The notes under the pieces were generated by a model. It was not told the DNA's origin. It ran no database searches and saw only the letters and a list, made by a program, of their open reading frames with translations. A stretch of DNA of 64,000 bases. Origin: Prevotella sp. HUN102. GTDB taxonomy: Bacteria; Bacteroidota; Bacteroidia; Bacteroidales; Bacteroidaceae. The stretch's first letter is position 1. The number at the start of each line of letters is the position of its first letter. The translations under genes and the position numbers were made by a program. Shown piece by piece: positions 25,878-35,544 of this stretch. The stretch is from assembly GCF_000688375.1 (NCBI RefSeq), contig NZ_JIAF01000004.1, forward strand, positions 434,001 through 498,000. Direction: 5' to 3'.

Positions 25878-27737
25878 CTATATTTCCTGCATATCGTGCA
25901 GCTTCTTGTAGTAACCGTCCATCTGCATCAGTTCTTCGTGCGTGCCGCGCTCGACAATCCGTCCTTCGTGCAGCACGCAGATTTCATCAGAGTTCTTGAT
26001 GGTGGAAAGCCTGTGAGCCACGGCGATGGTCGTCCGCGTCTTCATCAGCTTGTAAAGAGCGTCCTGTACGAGGCGTTCGCTCTCCGTATCCAGTGCAGAC
26101 GTAGCCTCATCGAGTATGAGTATCGGAGGATTCTTCAGAATGGCACGGGCAATGCTCACGCGCTGTCGCTGTCCGCCCGACAAACGGCCGCCCCGGTCGC
26201 CGATATTCGTGTCGTAACCCTTCTCGTTCTGCATTATGAACTCGTGCGCATTGGCTATTCTTGCAGCCTCTTCAATGGCTTTGTCGTCGGCATTCACGCC
26301 AAACGTGATGTTGTTTTTGAAAGTATCGTTGAACAGAATAGCCTCCTGATTCACGTTTCCTATCAACTGCCGCAAATCGTGTACGCCCAAATCCTTCACG
26401 TTGATGCCGTCAATGAGCACTTCTCCCTCTTGAACGTCGTAGTAACGTGGGATAAGATCGAGCAAAGTAGACTTTCCGCTGCCGCTCTGTCCCACCAAAG
26501 CGATGGTCTTTCCTTTGGGAATTACGAGGTTGATGTCACGCAAAACCCAATGTTTTACCGTTTCTCCGCTCTCATTCTTGTCTTCCGTGTAGGCAAAACT
26601 TACGTTGCGGAATTCTATTTTGTGCTCGAATACGCTGACAGGATGAGGCGTTTCAGGGTCCTTTATCTCAATCTCGGCCTTCAATATCTTGTCCACACGC
26701 TCCATCGAAGCCATACCTTTCGGGATATTGTAGCCTGCTTTTGAAAACTCCTTCAGAGGATTAAGGATGCTGTAAAGGATTACGAGATAGTAAATAAACG
26801 TAGGTCCGCTGATAACGGGGTATTCTCCCAACACCAAAGTGCCTCCAAACCACAACACAACGATAATCATCAGCGTTCCGAGAAACTCACTCATAGGATG
26901 AGCGAGCTGCTGACGGATGTTCACTTTCATTATATCGTTTCGGTAAGCCGTGTTCACTTTATCGAAACGCTCCTTCATTTTGCCTTCCGCACAAAAGGCT
27001 TTGATGATGCGAAGTCCGCCCAATGTCTCCTCAACCTGACTCATTGTGTCGCTCCACAGAGCCTGCGCCGTAACACTGTTCTGCTTCAGTTTGCGCCCGA
27101 CCTTGCCCATAAACCATCCGAAGAACGGCACGAAGATGAGCGTGAAGAGCGTGAGCTGCCAAGAAACCAACAGCAAAGTAACGAAATAGAACAGGATAAG
27201 TATCGGGTTCTTGAACAGCATATCCAAGGAAGCCATAATGGAATTGTCGATTTCCTGCACGTCGCCGCTCATTCGTGCGATGATGTCTCCCTTGCGCTCT
27301 TCGCTGAAGAAACCCAGAGAAAGCTTTGTAATCTTCTGATAAAGCTGATTGCGTATGTCGCGCACAACGCCTGTACGGATAGGGATAACCGAAGCCGAGG
27401 AAAGGAAATAGGCTCCGGTCTTGAGGAAGGTCATAAATGCCAGAGCCAGACCGATAATCAACAGCGTGTTGGTTGGGCCCCAGTCGGTAATGATTATCTG
27501 CGTGTAGTAATCGGCATTATTTGACAATACTTCCTTCAACGAGCCTTCACTCCACGACATTGCGTGCGTTGCGCTTGACCCAGAATCCACTTTGAAGAGA
27601 ATCTGAAGCATCGGAATGAGCGTCATAAAAGAAAAGATGTTCAACAACGCCGACAGAATGTTGAAGACTACCGCCATAACAAGATACTTCTTGTAAGGCG
27701 GAACAAATCTGCGCAATACTTGGATAAATTCCTTCAT
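25878..27737 (-). CDS. MsbA-like ABC exporter (permease-ATPase half transporter)
   Basis: A 619-aa half transporter. Residues 1-330 hold six membrane helices (LVMAVVFNILSALLNIF, LLIIGLALAFMTFLKTGAYF, PILILFYFVTLLLVSW, LMIIVVLWFGGTLVL). Residues about 370-610 hold the ATPase: Walker A GQSGSGKST, signature LSGGQRQR, Walker B ILILDEATSALD, and the His switch IAVAHRLST. Closest type is MsbA/lipid flippase or multidrug exporters, so lipid A-core flipping is likely but unproven. It precedes the LtaS-like gene with no gap. A TATATTTG box lies at 27831-27838 on the minus strand. Confidence 0.9.
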   Translation of the reverse strand: MKEFIQVLRRFVPPYKKYLVMAVVFNILSALLNIFSFMTLIPMLQILFKVDSGSSATHAMSWSEGSLKEVLSNNADYYTQIIITDWGPTNTLLIIGLALAFMTFLKTGAYFLSSASVIPIRTGVVRDIRNQLYQKITKLSLGFFSEERKGDIIARMSGDVQEIDNSIMASLDMLFKNPILILFYFVTLLLVSWQLTLFTLIFVPFFGWFMGKVGRKLKQNSVTAQALWSDTMSQVEETLGGLRIIKAFCAEGKMKERFDKVNTAYRNDIMKVNIRQQLAHPMSEFLGTLMIIVVLWFGGTLVLGEYPVISGPTFIYYLVILYSILNPLKEFSKAGYNIPKGMASMERVDKILKAEIEIKDPETPHPVSVFEHKIEFRNVSFAYTEDKNESGETVKHWVLRDINLVIPKGKTIALVGQSGSGKSTLLDLIPRYYDVQEGEVLIDGINVKDLGVHDLRQLIGNVNQEAILFNDTFKNNITFGVNADDKAIEEAARIANAHEFIMQNEKGYDTNIGDRGGRLSGGQRQRVSIARAILKNPPILILDEATSALDTESERLVQDALYKLMKTRTTIAVAHRLSTIKNSDEICVLHEGRIVERGTHEELMQMDGYYKKLHDMQEI

Positions 27738-27971
27738 TCTGTTATCGGTTGTCCCAGTTCACTATTCCAAATGTCCGATTTCAGTAAAATTCCACTGACA
27801 AAGCACGATATTGACTGGATATATATGTTGCAAATATAAGTAATTAATACTGAAACTGCAAAGAGTTTTCCAGTTTTTTATACTCATCCTGAGTCGGATC
27901 CGGCTCTATTTTACAGGCTGCAAGGGAACGAGCTGACGAGTTTACGAGCATATTACTCCGTAAATCCTGAA

Positions 27972-29303
27972 CTATATCACTTCCTCGCCTATCAATGTGG
28001 CCGAGCTTGAACCCGTGATTCTCACACGCACGGTCTCGCCGATATGATGCTTGCCGCGCGGAATGATGACGGCCTTGTTCTGTTCGGTGCGTCCCATCAG
28101 CTGTTCACGGCTGCGTTTGCTGAAGCGTTCAAGGAGAATGTCGAACTCCTTTCCCTCATCCTTCCTGTTCTGTTCGGCTGAAATCTCGGTCTGCAACTTG
28201 ATTAATTCGTTCAGACGACGGATTTTCTCTTCCTCGGAAACATTGTCGGGCAGATGCTTCGCCGCATAAGTGCCCGGACGCTCCGAATACTTGAACATAA
28301 AGGCAGAGTCGAACCCACACTCACGAACCAATGAAAGCGTCATTTCCTGATCTTCCAAGGTTTCATCGTGATAGCCCACGAAGATGTCAGTGGTCAGTCC
28401 GCAGTTCGGAATAATCCTACGGATGGCAGCCACTTTCTCGAGATAATCCTCACGGGTGTACTTCCTGTTCATCAGCTTCAGTACCTTGTTGCTGCCGCTC
28501 TGTGCGGGGAAATGGATATGATTGCAGAGGTTCGGCTCCTCGGCTACTGCGTGGAGAATATCCTCCGTCATATCCTCGGGATTGGAAGTGGAGAAGCGCA
28601 CACGCATATCGGGTACGCTCTGCGCCACCTTTCGGAGAAGTTCGGCAAACGAAGTTCCGTTTTCAGGACGCTTGCCGTTCGGCAGAAGTCCGTAGGAATT
28701 TACGTTCTGACCCAACAATGTAACTTCCTTAAAACCCTTGTCGTGCAAATCCTTTACCTCACGGAGAATGCTTTCAACGTCGCGCGAACGCTCACGGCCA
28801 CGCGTGAACGGCACGATGCAGTAATGACAGAAGTTGTTGCAGCCGCGCATAATGCTCACGAATCCCGAAACACGGTTGCCGCCGATGCGCTGGGGCACTA
28901 CATCGCGATAGGTTTCGGTGGTAGACAGGTCCACATCCATCGCATTGTGCCCGTTCTCGCAGCGTGCTATCATCTCGGGCAGATTGAGATACGAGTCCGG
29001 TCCACACACAAGATTGGCGTAATGATTGTCTATCAAATCCTTGCGAACACGCTCCGCCATACAGCCGAGCACGCCGAGAATGAGGTTTCTGCCCTTCTTT
29101 TTCTCGGCATAAAGCGTTTCAAGCCTGTTGTAAATCTTGTTTTCTGCATTCTCGCGGATAGAACAGGTGTTCAGGAAAATAGCGTCAGCCTCTTCCTCTT
29201 TCTCACACACTTCGTATCCTGCCATTCCCATAACGGAAGCAACCACTTCCGAGTCTGCCACGTTCATCTGGCAGCCGTATGTCTCTATAAAGAGTTTCTT
29301 CAT
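27972..29303 (-). CDS. miaB: tRNA-2-methylthio-N6-dimethylallyladenosine synthase
   Basis: A 443-aa radical-SAM methylthiotransferase that adds the 2-methylthio group to i6A37 of tRNAs. N-terminal UPF0004 domain with three cluster cysteines (ETYGCQMN, NTCSIRENAENK, LGCMAERV), the radical-SAM motif RGCNNFCHYCIVPFTRGRERSR and a C-terminal TRAM domain (HHIGETVRVRITGSSSATLIGEEV). The NTCSIRE form points to MiaB rather than RimO. ATG at 29303 follows an in-frame TTG at 29306. The promoter is about 140 bases upstream, an unusually long leader. Confidence 0.95.
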   Translation of the reverse strand: MKKLFIETYGCQMNVADSEVVASVMGMAGYEVCEKEEEADAIFLNTCSIRENAENKIYNRLETLYAEKKKGRNLILGVLGCMAERVRKDLIDNHYANLVCGPDSYLNLPEMIARCENGHNAMDVDLSTTETYRDVVPQRIGGNRVSGFVSIMRGCNNFCHYCIVPFTRGRERSRDVESILREVKDLHDKGFKEVTLLGQNVNSYGLLPNGKRPENGTSFAELLRKVAQSVPDMRVRFSTSNPEDMTEDILHAVAEEPNLCNHIHFPAQSGSNKVLKLMNRKYTREDYLEKVAAIRRIIPNCGLTTDIFVGYHDETLEDQEMTLSLVRECGFDSAFMFKYSERPGTYAAKHLPDNVSEEEKIRRLNELIKLQTEISAEQNRKDEGKEFDILLERFSKRSREQLMGRTEQNKAVIIPRGKHHIGETVRVRITGSSSATLIGEEVI

Positions 29304-29444
29304 CAATGTTTTATTTTATTTCAGTTGTCAAGGGGGTGGTTCAACAAGGGATGAGCTTCTTTCTCGGCTTCCGATACAGCCTTGTCGGAAATGCCACGGC
29401 TCGTCCTTCCCCATCACTTTTTACCCCTATCCGAAGTTGATGTG

Positions 29445-29476
29445 CAAAGGTAAGAATTTGTTTGCACACTCACAAA
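29445..29476 (-). promoter_or_regulatory. Promoter of miaB
   Basis: Minus strand TTTG (29476-29473), 20 nt, TACCTTTG (29452-29445). Confidence 0.65.
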
Positions 29477-29900
29477 TGTTTCTATAAAAAGCAGTTATCT
29501 ATCCCTTCGGCTGAATTGGCATTGCCTGTGCGTTTTCTCCGTCGCCTGTTTTTCGCTCATTCGCTCCGTAGAATGGCTGTATCGACTCAACAGAAAAACC
29601 ACTCCTCTTTTGCATTCATAACAGACACGATTTGCAGTTGTCCGAAGATTACAGAACAAGTATGCGACAAACATTTTCCGATAGTATTTCCGTCTGAAAA
29701 TGTTTTACAAGATTCGACATATTTATCGAGCCTGTCTCGCGCTGTGCTTTCTATCCTTTTAATCTTAATTTCCCATTTGGAATAAATAAAAAACAACTGC
29801 CAGATAATTAAGCCTGACAGTTGCCAAATATTAAGTGATAAGAAAAAATATTCCAGTTTACCATCATTCATCGCACGGAAGCTCTTCACACCAGAAATGA
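29477..29900. other. Spacer without a recognised gene
   Basis: No credible coding region. An imperfect hairpin (CAACTG...CAGTTG, near 29801-29824) may help end the receptor transcript. None of the phased repeat families was seen here. Confidence 0.4.
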
Positions 29901-29935
29901 AAGTGCAGCTACGAAAAGACTTCATAGCTGCACTT
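29901..29935 (-). terminator. Hairpin after the outer-membrane receptor gene
   Basis: Perfect 11-bp stem AAGTGCAGCTA (29901-29911) / TAGCTGCACTT (29925-29935), 42 bases past the minus-strand stop at 29978. Confidence 0.7.
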
Positions 29936-29977
29936 ATTTATCTTATATGCTGCGTGCATAGATTGCCAGATATGGTA

Positions 29978-32491
29978 TTACATTTCTCCTCCGCCATTGT
30001 AGGAGTCCATTCCGTAATCCTCTTCCTGATCATTGCCACGGTCGCGGTCTCTTTTCTTTTTCATATTGCCGAAGTTCCACGTGAGCGTGATGCGCACATG
30101 ACGGCCTGAACGCCAGCTTTCCTGCTGCCGGGTAAAGGAATCGCTGCTTGTATAGGTCTTCCAGCGACGGCTGTTGAGCAGGTCACGACAGTTTACTGAC
30201 AATACAAGCGTACGGTTAAGGAAACTCTTTCGGAGTCCGAGATCGATACTGCCGTTGGACTTTCGGTAGCCCTGCGTGATGGTCTGACGACTGCGGAAAT
30301 TGCCCGTTGCCTGAACGGAAATGTCGTAAGGAAGCATCAGGCTCGCCTGAACACGTGCATTCCAAGTGAAATTGCTGTTGCCTGCGCCGGTAATGGTCTG
30401 TCCGTCTATATCGAAACTGAAGCCGTCGAGCTTGTAATAATAGAAATTGGCCGATGAACTGAGGTCGAGAATACGAAAGAGCTTGTTCTTTGCCGTGAGC
30501 TCAAGACCTGTCGATGTGCTCTTTGCCACGTTGAAATTAGTCTGGTACATCAATCCATCAGCCGAACTGCGATACGTAATGCGCTCCATCACGTCGGAAG
30601 TTGGGCGATAGTATGCCGATACGAGCAGCGAATGCTGCGTCCACGTGCGGAGATAATTCAGAGAGAACGAGTTGCTGTACTCCGGAGTAAGCTCGGGATT
30701 ACCGTATGAAATAACCGTTGCGTCGCTCGTGTTACGGAAAGAATTGAGCTGACCACCCCAAGGACGGCGCAGACGGCGCGTATAGTTGAGCTGCAACTGG
30801 TCGTTGTCGGTAAGCTGATAGCTCATAAACACGCTCGGGAAGAGCTGAAAATAGTCTTTCTTGAACGGTTTGCCGCGCAGCGTTGCGTCTCGTTCCTGTG
30901 CCCAAGAGTAGCTCTCGGTGTTCACTTTCCAGTATTCTCCGCGCAAACCTGCCATCAAACCGAACTTGCCGGCGTTGTAAGTGGCTGTGGTATAGAATGC
31001 GTGGATATTGTTTTTATAGATAAATCTGTTGTAATAGTCCTTGTCTTCCACGAGATTCGTGCCATACCAGCTGGTGTTATCAACGAAACTCTCCTGAGGT
31101 GTATTCTCCTTTGAGAAGTTTCCTTGGTAGCCTGCCTGCAATTTAAAGGCATTGGTAATCTGGTTTTCGTAATCAAGTTTCAGTTCCATCGAACGGCTGT
31201 TCACGCGCATCGGTCGGAACTGATACGATGCTGAAGGAGTTGAGGAATAAACAGGCTCGCCGTTCGCATCGAAATAAGCCGTAGAGTCCTGATAAATGTC
31301 TTCGTGGTTAGGCTTCCAACGGTCGTAACTGGCGTTGAAGTCAATGAAATGCTTGTCGCTGAAGTTATGACGGTAGCCCAAGTCTGCGTGCATCATCCGC
31401 ATTTCTCCTCCACCCATCGTGTGGCGGTACATCACGCGCGAGTCGAACGGCGCACCGATGCTTCCATAATGATAAGGTGTGTTGTTGTCCGTATTGCGCT
31501 TACCGAGCATAAACATACCACCGAGAGTAATGTCGTCCTTGTCGGTAGCGTGCAAAGTAAGCCCGGCACGGGTGAAGAGATTGTTTCCCTGACTTCTGTT
31601 CACCGATTCATAATTCTGATAAGTGTTTGAGTTTGTATAGGTCTGACGGCTCCACGCACCACCCTCGTTCTTACGATGGCGATATCCTACATTCACGTAC
31701 GCATCGATAAGAGAGCTGTTATAATTCACATTGACCGATGAATTGGCACCACCCCGTGTGTCGGCACCTGCCTGAACGCTGCCGTAATAACCTGCTTTCC
31801 GGTTTTTCTTCAGCACGATATTGATGATACCGGCCGATCCTTCTGCCGAGAACTTGGCGGAAGGATTGTCGATTACCTCGATTTTCTCGATGCTTTCGGC
31901 AGGCAACTGTTGCAGAATTTCGGCACGGTTGTCGCTCGTTAGCCCGGAAGCCTTGCCGTTTATCCATACTTCCACGCTTGTGTTGCCGCGCAGAGACACC
32001 TGTCCGTCGTTATCAACCTCCACACTCGGGATGTTTTCCAACACGTCCGATGCTGCCCCGCCTGCGTTTGCAATCTGCTGATCCACGTTGAACGTCTTTC
32101 TGTCCACCTCGAGTTTCATTTCCGACCTCTGTGCCGTAACCACCACTTCGTCCAAAGCCTTGGTGTCTTCGGTCATATAAAGCGCGATGAAATTATGGTC
32201 GGGTTTGGAAGCGGAGACCGTGAATTTCCTCTCCAAATCCTTATATCCGAGGAACGTCGCAGTGAGCGTATAAGCACCATTGGGCAGACCATCGACGATG
32301 AAATTGCCCTCCATATCCGATATGGAACCCTTGTAAATCTTTGTGTCGCCCTCTTTCCGGACCACCACATTGATAAATTCCAAACCCATATTGGTTTTCT
32401 TGTCCAATACTCTTCCTTTAACTGAACCTTGTGCGAATGCTATCACCGTATTTAATACGATAAACAGCGATAATGAAATTAGCCTATACAT
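29978..32491 (-). CDS. TonB-dependent receptor / outer-membrane beta-barrel protein
   Basis: An 837-aa outer-membrane protein: signal peptide (..VIAFAQ), a carboxypeptidase-regulatory-like domain (GSVKGRVLDKKTNMGLEF.. GYKDLERKF), a plug (VVVTAQRSEMKLEVDRKTFNVDQ, VEVWINGKASGLTSDN, EKIEVIDNPSAKFSAEGSAGIINI) and a long barrel. The extra D/G/R-rich tail after the last strand (MKKKRDRDRGNDQEEDYGMD) is unusual, since barrels normally end on an aromatic residue. It belongs to the second outer-membrane-barrel subfamily, whose ligands are mostly unknown. No SusD partner. Confidence 0.87.
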   Translation of the reverse strand: MYRLISLSLFIVLNTVIAFAQGSVKGRVLDKKTNMGLEFINVVVRKEGDTKIYKGSISDMEGNFIVDGLPNGAYTLTATFLGYKDLERKFTVSASKPDHNFIALYMTEDTKALDEVVVTAQRSEMKLEVDRKTFNVDQQIANAGGAASDVLENIPSVEVDNDGQVSLRGNTSVEVWINGKASGLTSDNRAEILQQLPAESIEKIEVIDNPSAKFSAEGSAGIINIVLKKNRKAGYYGSVQAGADTRGGANSSVNVNYNSSLIDAYVNVGYRHRKNEGGAWSRQTYTNSNTYQNYESVNRSQGNNLFTRAGLTLHATDKDDITLGGMFMLGKRNTDNNTPYHYGSIGAPFDSRVMYRHTMGGGEMRMMHADLGYRHNFSDKHFIDFNASYDRWKPNHEDIYQDSTAYFDANGEPVYSSTPSASYQFRPMRVNSRSMELKLDYENQITNAFKLQAGYQGNFSKENTPQESFVDNTSWYGTNLVEDKDYYNRFIYKNNIHAFYTTATYNAGKFGLMAGLRGEYWKVNTESYSWAQERDATLRGKPFKKDYFQLFPSVFMSYQLTDNDQLQLNYTRRLRRPWGGQLNSFRNTSDATVISYGNPELTPEYSNSFSLNYLRTWTQHSLLVSAYYRPTSDVMERITYRSSADGLMYQTNFNVAKSTSTGLELTAKNKLFRILDLSSSANFYYYKLDGFSFDIDGQTITGAGNSNFTWNARVQASLMLPYDISVQATGNFRSRQTITQGYRKSNGSIDLGLRKSFLNRTLVLSVNCRDLLNSRRWKTYTSSDSFTRQQESWRSGRHVRITLTWNFGNMKKKRDRDRGNDQEEDYGMDSYNGGGEM

Positions 32492-32700
32492 AACTGAGTT
32501 TAAGACAACGGGAGACGAAAAAAGTTTAACGGTAAAATGAAAAAATACGATTCTCTGTCAGCAGATAGATATTTTTTAACTATCTTTGCAATCAGAATTC
32601 ACGCCATAGAACGATTTCAACCCTGCAAACACGCTTTTCATTCCCGATGAAGCACTGGTTTGTATTTATGGAAACAGGCATTCTGCGTGGTATGAACAAC

Positions 32701-32772
32701 GCTCTGATAGTTTAATGGATAAAACGTAGGTTTCCTAAACCTTTGATCCGGGTTCGATTCCCGGTCGGAGCA
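32701..32772 (+). tRNA. tRNA-Arg (anticodon CCT)
   Basis: Acceptor GCTCTGA/TCGGAGC (one T-G pair), D-arm GTTTAATGGATAAAAC, anticodon loop TTCCTAA giving CCT, T-arm CCGGGTTCGATTCCCGG. CCA not encoded. A TATCTTTG box lies 112 bases upstream (32581-32588). Confidence 0.93.
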
Positions 32773-32848
32773 CAAAGCAAAAATCTCTCCCACACACTTC
32801 CATTATACAAGGGGAGAGATGAGAAAACTTTGTCTATAACTTACTACT

Positions 32849-33643
32849 ATGCTTGGAGCAATCATCGGGGACATTGCAGGCTCACGCTTTGAATTTAGAG
32901 CTGCACCACAGAAAGATTTTGAATTATTCACAGACCAGTGTTCATACACCGACGATACGATTTGTACCGTCGCCATTGCTGATGCCGTATTGAACCACCG
33001 CGACTATCAGGAGGCATTACTGGACTGGTGCCGGCGTTATCCTGACCCTATGGGCGGTTACGGCAACTGTTTCTACGACTGGATACATTCGCGGAATCCT
33101 CAGCCGATGAACTCATTCGGCAACGGCTCGGCTATGCGTGTGAGTCCCATCGGATGGCTGTTTACGGATTGGCAGGACGTTATCGGGGAGGCAAAGAAGA
33201 GTGCCGAAGTGAGCCACAACCACCCCGAAGGCATCAAGGGAGCGCAATGCACGGCAGAGGTTATCTGCTGGTTGCGGTATATGCGCTATACGAAACCCGA
33301 CATTGAAAGGAAAGTGGAAAAGTTCTATGGCTACGAACTTCCTCCGATGAAGGACATTCTGAAGATAGGCGCACAAGGACACTTCGACGGAACCTGTCAG
33401 GAAACCGTCCCGATGGCGTTGCGCTGCTTTATGGATGCCAACGACTTCGAGGAAACCATCCGTATGGCCGTGCTCTGCGACGGCGACACCGACACCAAGG
33501 CGTGCATTGCCGGCTCGATTGCCGAGGCTTATTATGAGATTCCCGAATGGATGATTGAAAAGGCATTCAGCTATCTTCCCGACGATATGCTCGCCATTCT
33601 GGAGCAGTTCTACGATGCCATACGGGTAGATATAAACAAATAA
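32849..33643 (+). CDS. ADP-ribosylglycohydrolase family protein
   Basis: A 264-aa protein of the DraG/ADP-ribosylhydrolase family, which removes ADP-ribose from proteins, nucleic acids or small molecules. Magnesium ligands are visible at both ends: CSYTDDTICTVAIADA near residue 30 and LCDGDTDTKACIAGSIAEAYY near residue 210. The start MLGAIIGDIAGSRFEF is typical. It begins 76 bases after tRNA-Arg and may share its transcript. No ADP-ribosyltransferase partner is visible, so the substrate is unknown. Confidence 0.9.
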   Translation: MLGAIIGDIAGSRFEFRAAPQKDFELFTDQCSYTDDTICTVAIADAVLNHRDYQEALLDWCRRYPDPMGGYGNCFYDWIHSRNPQPMNSFGNGSAMRVSPIGWLFTDWQDVIGEAKKSAEVSHNHPEGIKGAQCTAEVICWLRYMRYTKPDIERKVEKFYGYELPPMKDILKIGAQGHFDGTCQETVPMALRCFMDANDFEETIRMAVLCDGDTDTKACIAGSIAEAYYEIPEWMIEKAFSYLPDDMLAILEQFYDAIRVDINK

Positions 33644-33735
33644 AAGTGCGATATTCCGAAACAATATCGCCACTCACGCAACCTTCATTTCAGACTGATA
33701 GAAAAGCATTTTGCAAACGACCGAAAAACGCAGCG

Positions 33736-33835
33736 CAATCTTCGCAAGAATGCGCTGCGTTTTTGCGAAGAATGGAACGCAATCTTCGCAAGATTGGAAA
33801 TCAACTTTTCACACATTGATTTTCAGACACTTACA
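33736..33835. repeat. Short CTTCGCAAG element with tail, copy 3
   Basis: CTTCGCAAG, TTTGCGAAG and CTTCGCAAG are centred at 33744, 33766 and 33788, 22 bp apart. ATTGATTTTCAG begins 27 bp past the last centre. Adjacent sites in opposite sense can pair (GCAGCG.. / CGCTGC..). The rest of 33644-34040 shows no gene. Confidence 0.7.
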
Positions 33836-34100
33836 ATCTTGAAAGATTTAAACCTATCGCACATTCAGAATCATAGTCTGATGAAAGACACCAACACGTA
33901 CAACTCATCTTCATCAGCACTTCACTAATGCAATTCCAACCTTCATCTATCAATCGTTTTAGAGCAAAATTGTTTACTGCCATAATGCCTTTATCCTCTA
34001 TACTTTGGAAAAAGAATTTCATAAAATTGAAAAAATATTTTATTTTTGTGTCACAAAATCTTTCTAATCACGTATTAAGGGTGTAACGTACAAAAAAGAA

Positions 34101-34583
34101 ATGACTGCCGACGAATTTACAAACGAAGTAAAACGCATACGCCAACAGTTGAAAGGCATTGCCGAAAGATACCTCGGCAATGCCGAGGAGGCTGAAGACG
34201 TGGTGCAAGACGTGCTACTGAAACTCTGGCAGATACGCGGTGAACTTCGGTTTCCGCTCTACGGCTTTGCATCGGCTTTTGTGCGTAACCGCAGCATCGA
34301 CGCATTGCGAAAGCGAAAACCGACCACCGACCTCGACGAAAGGCTCGCTGATGCTGACGAAACCACGGACGACAGACTGGAAAAGGTAATGAAAATCGTG
34401 CGGACATTCCCCACAATGCAACAGATGGTAATAGAACTCCGACACGTTCAGGGAATGGAAATGAAGGAGATTGCCGACATCACGGGAACGAGCGAGGCAG
34501 CCGTCAGACAGACGCTCAGCAGGGCGCGTCAGGCTATTCGCCGGCGATTCCTCGAAACTCAGCAAGGAAGCAAAGTTGAATAA
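34101..34583 (+). CDS. ECF-type RNA polymerase sigma factor
   Basis: A 160-aa sigma-70 family protein with region 2 (YLGNAEEAEDVVQDVLLKLWQ.. FVRNRSIDALRKR) and region 4 (QMVIELRHVQGMEMKEIADITGTSEAAVRQTLSRARQAIRR). It would direct RNA polymerase to its own promoter set. A TATTTTTG box lies at 34041-34048. The following gene, 24 bp on, encodes a one-helix membrane protein that is probably its anti-sigma factor, and two exported proteins follow, so the operon looks like an envelope-sensing unit. Confidence 0.92.
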   Translation: MTADEFTNEVKRIRQQLKGIAERYLGNAEEAEDVVQDVLLKLWQIRGELRFPLYGFASAFVRNRSIDALRKRKPTTDLDERLADADETTDDRLEKVMKIVRTFPTMQQMVIELRHVQGMEMKEIADITGTSEAAVRQTLSRARQAIRRRFLETQQGSKVE

Positions 34584-34607
34584 TTTCACGAAAAGGAGAA
34601 TACGATA

Positions 34608-35063
34608 ATGGATAAAACAAACGAAATAAGACAACTGGTGGAACGGTTTATGGATGGAGAAACATCCATAAAGGAGGAGGAAACGCTCTATGCCTACTTT
34701 GCTTCCGACGAAGTGAGCGACGAACTCAAGCCGTTGCGCCCGATGTTTGCCGGTTTTGAAGCAATGAAAACCGACGTTCCGGCAGAAGCGGAACTGCAAA
34801 CACGACCACAGTCTGCAAGAAAAAGGGCAAAGATGGTGCTGTTCCGATATGCAGCCACGGCTGCGGCAGTTGCCATTATCATTATCGGAGGTATCACTTA
34901 CATCTATAACCAGGAGAATATTTGCGAAGCATATATCTACAACCGGCACACAACAAACCAAGAGGTGGTGATGCAGGAGGTGATGACAACGATGCAGGAA
35001 ATCGGGAATGAGAGCGAAGACCACGTAAAGCAACTGCACGACATCTTTTCCGAAACAGAATGA
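34608..35063 (+). CDS. Probable anti-sigma factor (single-pass membrane protein)
   Basis: 151 residues: an acidic N-terminal cytosolic part (IRQLVERFMDGETSIKEEETLYAYFAS, residues 5-32), which resembles the short helical sigma-binding start of small Bacteroidetes anti-sigma factors, one membrane segment (YAATAAAVAIIIIGGITYIY, residues about 79-98) and a periplasmic Gln/Glu-rich tail. There is no FecR domain. Position right after the sigma gene supports the role; no direct sequence proof. Confidence 0.7.
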   Translation: MDKTNEIRQLVERFMDGETSIKEEETLYAYFASDEVSDELKPLRPMFAGFEAMKTDVPAEAELQTRPQSARKRAKMVLFRYAATAAAVAIIIIGGITYIYNQENICEAYIYNRHTTNQEVVMQEVMTTMQEIGNESEDHVKQLHDIFSETE

Positions 35064-35102
35064 ACAAGCAAGAAACATTTATATAAACTTAAAATATAAG
35101 TT

Positions 35103-35528
35103 ATGTTACAGCGATTGACTATCATACTCGCACTGACGCTCTGCTGCTGCAACCTGAAAGCACAGCAGGGACTCCACATCAACGAGGTTTTTCTCGGCCG
35201 AATAGTGCCCCAGAAGCAGATGGTGGAGGTAAAAGTGAAAGGAAAGGCAGTGAGCAAGTATCGCCTGTCCTACTATCACAGCGTGCGTTTCGGTGCCGAT
35301 AAGCCACAGATCGACACCATCGAAGGGCTTATCAATAAGGATATGGCGGGCAGCGAACAGGTGTCGAGGAGCAAATCAACCCTCATTTTCAGTCTTCCCA
35401 AAGCTGGAAAGAACAACCGTTATCTCTGTTATCTGAAGAAAAAAGTGGGATATTCAGCCATCATTACCCTTGTCTATATGGAAGGACAAGTGGAAAGCAT
35501 AGCCGAATTGAGGAAATTAATCAAATAA
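35103..35528 (+). CDS. Small exported protein, DUF6108-like
   Basis: A 141-aa protein with a signal peptide ending CNLKAQ, then a compact beta-rich domain (GLHINEVFLGRIVPQKQMVEVKV, RLSYYHSVRF, YLCYLKKK, ITLVYMEGQ). It resembles a short Bacteroidales family I recall as DUF6108; that label is from memory. It sits in the ECF sigma operon, 39 bp after the membrane protein gene and 16 bp before the next. Function unknown; periplasmic or surface location expected. Confidence 0.75.
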   Translation: MLQRLTIILALTLCCCNLKAQQGLHINEVFLGRIVPQKQMVEVKVKGKAVSKYRLSYYHSVRFGADKPQIDTIEGLINKDMAGSEQVSRSKSTLIFSLPKAGKNNRYLCYLKKKVGYSAIITLVYMEGQVESIAELRKLIK

Positions 35529-35544
35529 AAATACATTTCATATT

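Noticed and set aside
32701..33643. tRNA-Arg as the attachment site of an integrated element
   Set aside because: No integrase, no repeated tRNA 3' end and ordinary genes on both sides.
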